From Synergistaceae bacterium (GTDB taxonomy: Bacteria; Synergistota; Synergistia; Synergistales; Synergistaceae), in NCBI GenBank assembly GCA_031264605.1, contig JAISDQ010000203.1, forward strand, positions 1-8,176: DNA of 8,176 bases, written 5' to 3'. Within the stretch, counting starts at the first letter, position 1, and every line of letters starts with the position of its first letter. The notes beneath the pieces were generated by a model. The model worked only from the letters and a program-made list of their open reading frames with translations. It searched no databases and was not told the DNA's origin. The position numbers were made by a program, and so were the translations under genes. Of this stretch, positions 4,238 to 8,176 are shown one piece after another.

Positions 4238-5596
4238 TTGGAAGTTTCCGAGAATAAGATGGGCGTAATGCCCATTCATAAATTGCTGTTGAATATTTCC
4301 ATACCCATGATAATGTCCATGATAGTGCAGGCGTTGTACAACGTGGTCGACAGCATATTTGTCGCTCAGTTGGGAGAGGACGCGCTCACCGCCGTTTCTC
4401 TCGCTTTTCCTATACAGGCTTTGATAATCGGAATGGGGGTGGGCACGGGCGTCGGGGTCAACGCTCTTCTATCGAGAAGCCTCGGCGAGAAAAACTCCGA
4501 CCTGGTCAACAAATCCGCGATGCACGGAATCTTGCTTTCGTGGGTGACGTGCGCCGTGTTCACCGTCGGCGGCGTTTTCCTCAGCGACATGTTTTTCAGG
4601 ACACAGACGGACATCCCGAGCATCGTAAAATACGGCGACGATTATCTCCGCGTGGTCTGCGTCATGTCGTTCGCAGTTTTCAATCAGATAATGCTGGAGC
4701 GCCTTTTGATTTCGACGGGAAAAACGTTTTACTCGATGATCTCGCAGATGGCGGGCGCCGTCACCAACCTCATACTCGACCCCATAATGATATTCGGGCT
4801 TTTCGGGTTTCCGAGGATGGAAGTCACGGGCGCGGCGCTCGCTACTGTCATAGGGCAGGCGGTAGGGGCTTTGCTCGCACTGTTTTTCAATCTCAAGTAC
4901 AACCGTGAGATAACGTTCAAAATAAGGGGTTTTCTCCCCAGCGCTTCCATAATCGGAAGAATATATTACGTGGCCCTGCCGTCGATTTTGATGTCCACGC
5001 TCGGTTCAGCGATGATATACGGCCTCAATCTCCTGCTGATATCCTTCACGTCGACCGCGACCGCCGTGTTCGGCGTCTATTTCAAATTGCAGAGCTTCGT
5101 ATTCATGCCTATTTTCGGCCTGAACAACGGCATGGTTCCGATAATCGCGTACAATTACGGGGCGCGGAGGCGAGACCGCATCATCGAAACCGTGAAACTC
5201 AGCGTCATGTACGCCGTAGCGGTGATGAGCGCGGGAACGATAGTGTTCAACGTCTTTCCCCGCGAGCTTCTGGCGATGTTCAACGCGACTCCCGAGATGA
5301 TATCGCTGGGCGTTCCGGCGCTCAGGATAATAAGCACGCACTTTTTCTTCGCCGCGTTCTGCATAATCTCGCTGTCGGTATTCCAGGCGCTGGGCAACGG
5401 GGCCGAAAGCCTCGCCGTGGCCGTGTGCCGTCAGTGGCTCCTGCTGATGCCGATAGCGTGGGCGATGTCAAAAACCGGCGACGTCAATATGATATGGTGG
5501 ACGTTCCCGATTACGGAGGCCACGACTTTGGCGCTATGCGCGTTTTTCATGAGGCGCGTCTATCTCAAAAAAATCAAAACAGGGGAACTGGCGTAA
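4238..5596 (+). CDS. MATE-family multidrug/metabolite efflux transporter
   Basis: The product has 452 residues, typical of the family's 12-helix inner-membrane antiporters, which export cationic drugs or metabolites using a sodium or proton gradient. The start is TTG at 4238: AAGGAAGGA lies 7 bases upstream, while the first ATG (4259) is too far from it. The N-terminal half shows HKLLLNISIPMIMSMIVQAL, YNVVDSIFVAQLGEDALTAV and the GxGTGVGVNALLSRSLGE helix of MatE domain 1. The second half repeats this layout after about residue 230, with ALPSILMSTLGSAMIYGLN, then PIFGLNNGMVPIIAYNYGA RR and the late FQALGNG motif. The general form is closest to MepA/DinF-type MATE pumps. It overlaps no other gene and shares a transcript with the kinase upstream. 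The strong hairpin right after the stop ends the operon. Substrate cannot be inferred. Confidence 0.93.
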   Translation: MEVSENKMGVMPIHKLLLNISIPMIMSMIVQALYNVVDSIFVAQLGEDALTAVSLAFPIQALIIGMGVGTGVGVNALLSRSLGEKNSDLVNKSAMHGILLSWVTCAVFTVGGVFLSDMFFRTQTDIPSIVKYGDDYLRVVCVMSFAVFNQIMLERLLISTGKTFYSMISQMAGAVTNLILDPIMIFGLFGFPRMEVTGAALATVIGQAVGALLALFFNLKYNREITFKIRGFLPSASIIGRIYYVALPSILMSTLGSAMIYGLNLLLISFTSTATAVFGVYFKLQSFVFMPIFGLNNGMVPIIAYNYGARRRDRIIETVKLSVMYAVAVMSAGTIVFNVFPRELLAMFNATPEMISLGVPALRIISTHFFFAAFCIISLSVFQALGNGAESLAVAVCRQWLLLMPIAWAMSKTGDVNMIWWTFPITEATTLALCAFFMRRVYLKKIKTGELA

Positions 5597-5601
5597 ACTT
5601 A

Positions 5602-5636
5602 CCGGCCCTTGAACCACGGAGTGGTTCAAGGGCCGG
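5602..5636. terminator. Long perfect hairpin between convergent genes, probable bidirectional terminator
   Basis: CCGGCCCTTGAACCAC (5602-5617) and its exact complement (5621-5636) form a 16-bp stem with a GGA loop. It starts 5 bases after the MATE stop and lies 39 bases beyond the stop of the convergent enoyl-CoA hydratase gene. The U-tract is weak on both strands (CTAAATTT downstream on plus), so termination efficiency is uncertain. Confidence 0.72.
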
Positions 5637-5675
5637 GCGGGCTAAATTTATAAAACGATTATTTATGCGGCGTTC

Positions 5676-6452
5676 TCATCTGTTTTTAAAAACTTCCGCC
5701 TTGCGTTTCTCGGTAAAAGCTGTCATGGAATCCTTCTGATCCTCGGTCGAGAAGCAGAGCCCGAAAGCTCCGGCCTCGAAGGCGAGAGCGGTGTCAATGT
5801 CGGCCTGCATGCCTTTCCGAACGCACTGTTTTATCTGGCGCACCGCAATCTGCGGCTGACGCGCTATCTCCGCGGCTAGTTCGGCCGTTTTGGGCATCAA
5901 TTCATCGGGCGGGTAGACGGCGCTCACCAGGCCTATGCGAAGCGCTTCGCCCGCGTCGATCCTTTTGCCGGTGAACATCAGTTCCATGGCGTTGGATAGT
6001 CCCACGAGCCTCGGCAGGCGTTGCGTTCCGCCGAAGCCCGGCGTAATTCCGAGGCCCACTTCGGGCTGTCCGAACTTCGCGTTTTCACTCGCTATTCTTA
6101 TGTCGCACGCCATGGCCAGTTCGCAGCCGCCGCCAAGTGCAAAACCGTTCACAGCCGCTATGACCGGCTTGCGGCCGCGTTCGAGGGCGAGAAACACGCC
6201 GCTGCCGAGCGCGCCGAAAGCCTGCCCTTGCACCGCGTTGTAATCCTTCATCTCGCTGATGTCAGCGCCCGCCACGAAAGCCCGTCCCTCCCCGGTAATT
6301 ACGATGACGTAAACGTCGTCGTCCGCGTTTGCCGACACGACGGCCGATTCCAAAGCGCCCAGCGCCGCGCTGTTCAGGGCGTTCAAGGATTCGGGCCGGT
6401 TCATCGTCAAAGTCGCCACGTGGGCGTCGCGGGAAATCCGAACAAGTTCCAT
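5676..6452 (-). CDS. Enoyl-CoA hydratase (crotonase family)
   Basis: The product has 258 residues, the standard length for short-chain enoyl-CoA hydratases, which add water to trans-2-enoyl-CoA in fatty acid oxidation or in butyrate-type pathways; it is cytosolic. ATG at 6452 is chosen because AGGAGGGG lies 9 bases upstream; a longer frame from 6491 adds 13 residues without a ribosome site. RPESLNALN (19-27) is the CoA-binding start. AFVAGADISEM (58-68) supplies the first oxyanion-hole amide. GGGCELAMACDI (107-118) holds the second amide and catalytic Glu111, and FGQPEVGLGITPGFGGTQRL (127-146) holds catalytic Glu131. Both glutamates of true hydratases are present, which argues against an isomerase-only role. 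No beta-oxidation or butyryl-CoA genes are adjacent, so the pathway is open. It lies 77 bases downstream of the peptidase gene on the same strand but has its own -10-like box. Confidence 0.92.
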   Translation of the reverse strand: MELVRISRDAHVATLTMNRPESLNALNSAALGALESAVVSANADDDVYVIVITGEGRAFVAGADISEMKDYNAVQGQAFGALGSGVFLALERGRKPVIAAVNGFALGGGCELAMACDIRIASENAKFGQPEVGLGITPGFGGTQRLPRLVGLSNAMELMFTGKRIDAGEALRIGLVSAVYPPDELMPKTAELAAEIARQPQIAVRQIKQCVRKGMQADIDTALAFEAGAFGLCFSTEDQKDSMTAFTEKRKAEVFKNR

Positions 6453-6502
6453 CGTTGTTGTCCCCTCCTGGGATGAAATGATACGGTACATTGACTTTCG
6501 TT

Positions 6503-6508
6503 ATTATA
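6503..6508 (-). promoter_or_regulatory. TATAAT -10 box for the enoyl-CoA hydratase gene
   Basis: On the minus strand a perfect TATAAT lies 44 bases upstream of the hydratase ATG at 6452. No good -35 hexamer sits at 16-18 bases, since that position falls at the end of the peptidase gene. The promoter is therefore probable but weak or activator-dependent, and readthrough from the peptidase gene is also possible. Confidence 0.45.
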
Positions 6509-6529
6509 TACCGTGCGCGTTTGCGGCGT

Positions 6530-8176
6530 TCACCAAATTTGGATCCTGCGTTCGGGCGGAATGTACATTTTATCGCCGTCTTTCACGCCGAACGCCTCAT
6601 AGAATTCGCCGCAGTTCGACAACTGCACGTTTACGCGCAGCTTCGCCGGGGCGTGCGTATCCTGAAGCAGCAAAAGTTCCTGCATCTCCGGCCGCGTTTT
6701 GGAACGCCACATCGACGCGAAACCCCGGAAAAACTCCTCCATCTGAGCCTTCGGGAGTTTTTTGCCGGGAGCCCTGCCCGACGCCGTCTCCAAAGCGCAC
6801 GACAGTCCGCCGGCGTCGGCGATGTTCTCCGCCAGAGTGATCTCGCCGTTCACGGCTCCGCCGTCGACTTTGATTCCGTCGAAGAGCGCGTTCATCGCGG
6901 AGGTTCTCTTTTCGAATTCGGCGAAATCCGAATCGGTCCACCACTGCCTCATGTTGCCGTTTTCGTCCCGCTGAGCGCCGTTTTTGTCGAACGCGTGGCT
7001 GATCTCGTGGGCTATAACCGCGCCTATCGCTCCTATATTCGCGGCGTCACCCTGTTCGGGGGAGTAAAAGGGCGGCTTCAGGATGCCGGCGGGGAAATTG
7101 ATGGAGTTGTCGGTTCCGTCGTAATACGCGTTCACATCGTAAGCGGCCATGCCCCAGAGCGTTTTGTCGGGCGTCGTTCCGTACAGCGAGAAATTGTACC
7201 TTACGCCCGCCCTCGATAAAGCCGTGAAATTGGAGTACAGCGACCCTCCCTTCGACGCGGGCGTCACTTTGTAATATCCGTAGATGGGATGCGGTTTATC
7301 GGGATATCCGACGCGTATCGTCATCGCGTCGAGCTTGCGTATGGCGGCCTCTTTTGTCTTTTCACCCAGCCATACGTTTTTTTCCAGGCGATTTCGGTAA
7401 ACGGCGATCTCTTCTTTAATTATATCCTCCACGTCGCGTTTCGTTTCGGGGCCGAAATGCTTTTGGCCGAAACGTATCCCTATGACGTCGTCGAAAACCT
7501 GCTCCGTCTGGATAAACGGTATTTCCGCGAGCGGCGTCAAGGAGGTCGCGCCCGAAACCGCCGCCCCATACCGAAGGTTCGTGAACAGGAATTCCCTGCT
7601 GAGTTTCCCAGCCGCGCCCATCAGGAACCTCGCCTTCATCCAGCTCTTTATATTTTCGAAATTGCTCTCGCTGTATATCTCGTCAAAAGCCTCGAAATAC
7701 GCTTTGTGCGCCACGTTTACGACCTCCGGCCGGGCGAGGATCAACCTCGTCACAAGCGAGTCAAAATCGAGCGCGCGTATTTTGGAGGTAAACTCACGGT
7801 AAGGCGCGGGGTTGTAATAGGTTTTAGAGTAGGTACGGGCCTCGGCGTCAGGAATGTACTTCGCGATGAGCCGGTCGAACGCCATGGCGCGCCCGGTGTC
7901 GGCGGCGGCGGCTTCGCGGGTGGCCCCGGACAGCACGAACAGTTTCGTCAAAAGTTCCTCGACGAGAGGCATGAGCCTTCCGCCCGTCTCGTCGCCCTCC
8001 TCGTAATAACTCGGGTCCCCCATGAAGGAACTCGGCATGGATAGCCACACCGCATACATAGTGACGTCCGCGAAATCATTTTCAACGAAAACTTCAAACG
8101 GCATCGGAAATCCGTCCCGTATCAGACGGAAGGCTTCGGACGACAGGCCCCTCAAATCGGCGATACTCTCTATCCG
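6530..8176 (-). CDS. pepO: M13-family zinc metallopeptidase (neprilysin/PepO type), N-terminus outside window
   Basis: The visible part is 548 residues, and the frame is still open at the window edge, so the protein is cut. M13 enzymes are usually about 630-700 residues, so roughly 100-150 are missing, including any signal peptide. A TTG at 8155 is not the real start, because the reading frame continues upstream (RIESIAD) in family-like sequence. M13 enzymes cleave peptides up to small oligopeptides. Visible residue 349 starts NAYYDGTDNSINFPAGIL (substrate-binding motif). HEISH (390-394) gives the two zinc His and the catalytic Glu, and ENIAD (450-454) gives the third zinc ligand. DTHAPAKLRV near the end supplies the transition-state His and substrate-binding Arg, and the chain ends RRIQIW as in the family. 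The spacing of the NAYY motif to HExxH (41) equals that in neprilysin. All catalytic residues are present, so an active enzyme is expected. Whether it is cytosolic, periplasmic or a lipoprotein cannot be seen. Confidence 0.93.
   Translation of the reverse strand, partial: RIESIADLRGLSSEAFRLIRDGFPMPFEVFVENDFADVTMYAVWLSMPSSFMGDPSYYEEGDETGGRLMPLVEELLTKLFVLSGATREAAAADTGRAMAFDRLIAKYIPDAEARTYSKTYYNPAPYREFTSKIRALDFDSLVTRLILARPEVVNVAHKAYFEAFDEIYSESNFENIKSWMKARFLMGAAGKLSREFLFTNLRYGAAVSGATSLTPLAEIPFIQTEQVFDDVIGIRFGQKHFGPETKRDVEDIIKEEIAVYRNRLEKNVWLGEKTKEAAIRKLDAMTIRVGYPDKPHPIYGYYKVTPASKGGSLYSNFTALSRAGVRYNFSLYGTTPDKTLWGMAAYDVNAYYDGTDNSINFPAGILKPPFYSPEQGDAANIGAIGAVIAHEISHAFDKNGAQRDENGNMRQWWTDSDFAEFEKRTSAMNALFDGIKVDGGAVNGEITLAENIADAGGLSCALETASGRAPGKKLPKAQMEEFFRGFASMWRSKTRPEMQELLLLQDTHAPAKLRVNVQLSNCGEFYEAFGVKDGDKMYIPPERRIQIW

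Noticed and set aside
7289..8044. Plus-strand 251-codon open frame opposite the peptidase gene
   Set aside because: An antisense shadow of a GC-rich coding region; its Arg- and Gly-rich translation has no recognisable domain, and the minus-strand gene has full catalytic motifs.
6530..8155. Treating the TTG at 8155 as the true start of the peptidase
   Set aside because: The frame is open to the window edge with plausible M13 sequence, and the visible length is well short of the family norm.
1..8176. CRISPR array, tRNA or rRNA genes
   Set aside because: No regularly spaced repeats and no cloverleaf or rRNA-like segments were seen in either strand.

Overview
The window looks like a chromosomal stretch from an anaerobic bacterium with a Gram-negative type envelope. 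A Synergistota-like host is my best guess, but it rests only on gene content, frequent ATA and AGG codons, and a solute-binding protein that carries a cleavable signal peptide rather than a lipobox. No marker gene fixes the taxonomy. Most genes are moderately GC-rich; the clear exception is the AT-rich gene at 1049-1957.

Layout. Positions 1-215 hold the N-terminal part of an XdhC/CoxI-like gene (minus strand), with its own promoter at 246-274. Positions 294-2216 form one bounded mobile unit: 23-bp perfect inverted repeats flanked by a perfect 10-bp target duplication (GGGAACATAC at 284-293 and 2217-2226). Its edges hold decayed ISAs1-family (H-repeat type) transposase pieces, and its core carries one intact, promoter-equipped passenger gene (1049-1957, plus) for a 302-residue protein of unknown function. 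Next come a rho-independent terminator (2233-2318) and a periplasmic sugar-binding protein gene (2337-3275, minus), preceded by a possible 26-codon leader ORF that overlaps its start codon. A divergent plus-strand operon follows: a cytidylate kinase-like protein (3626-4219) and a MATE efflux pump (4238-5596), ending at a long perfect hairpin (5602-5636). Two minus-strand genes close the window: an enoyl-CoA hydratase (5676-6452) and an M13-family zinc metallopeptidase (6530-8176, N-terminus outside the window).

How they fit together. Apart from the kinase and MATE pair, the genes look like independent transcription units: solute uptake, drug or metabolite export, CoA-thioester metabolism and peptide hydrolysis. 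The most notable item is the 1.9-kb ISAs1-derived unit. It has no working transposase of its own, intact ends, a clean target duplication and an intact foreign-looking gene, so it resembles a non-autonomous IS carrying a passenger (a mobile insertion cassette or transporter-IS type arrangement).
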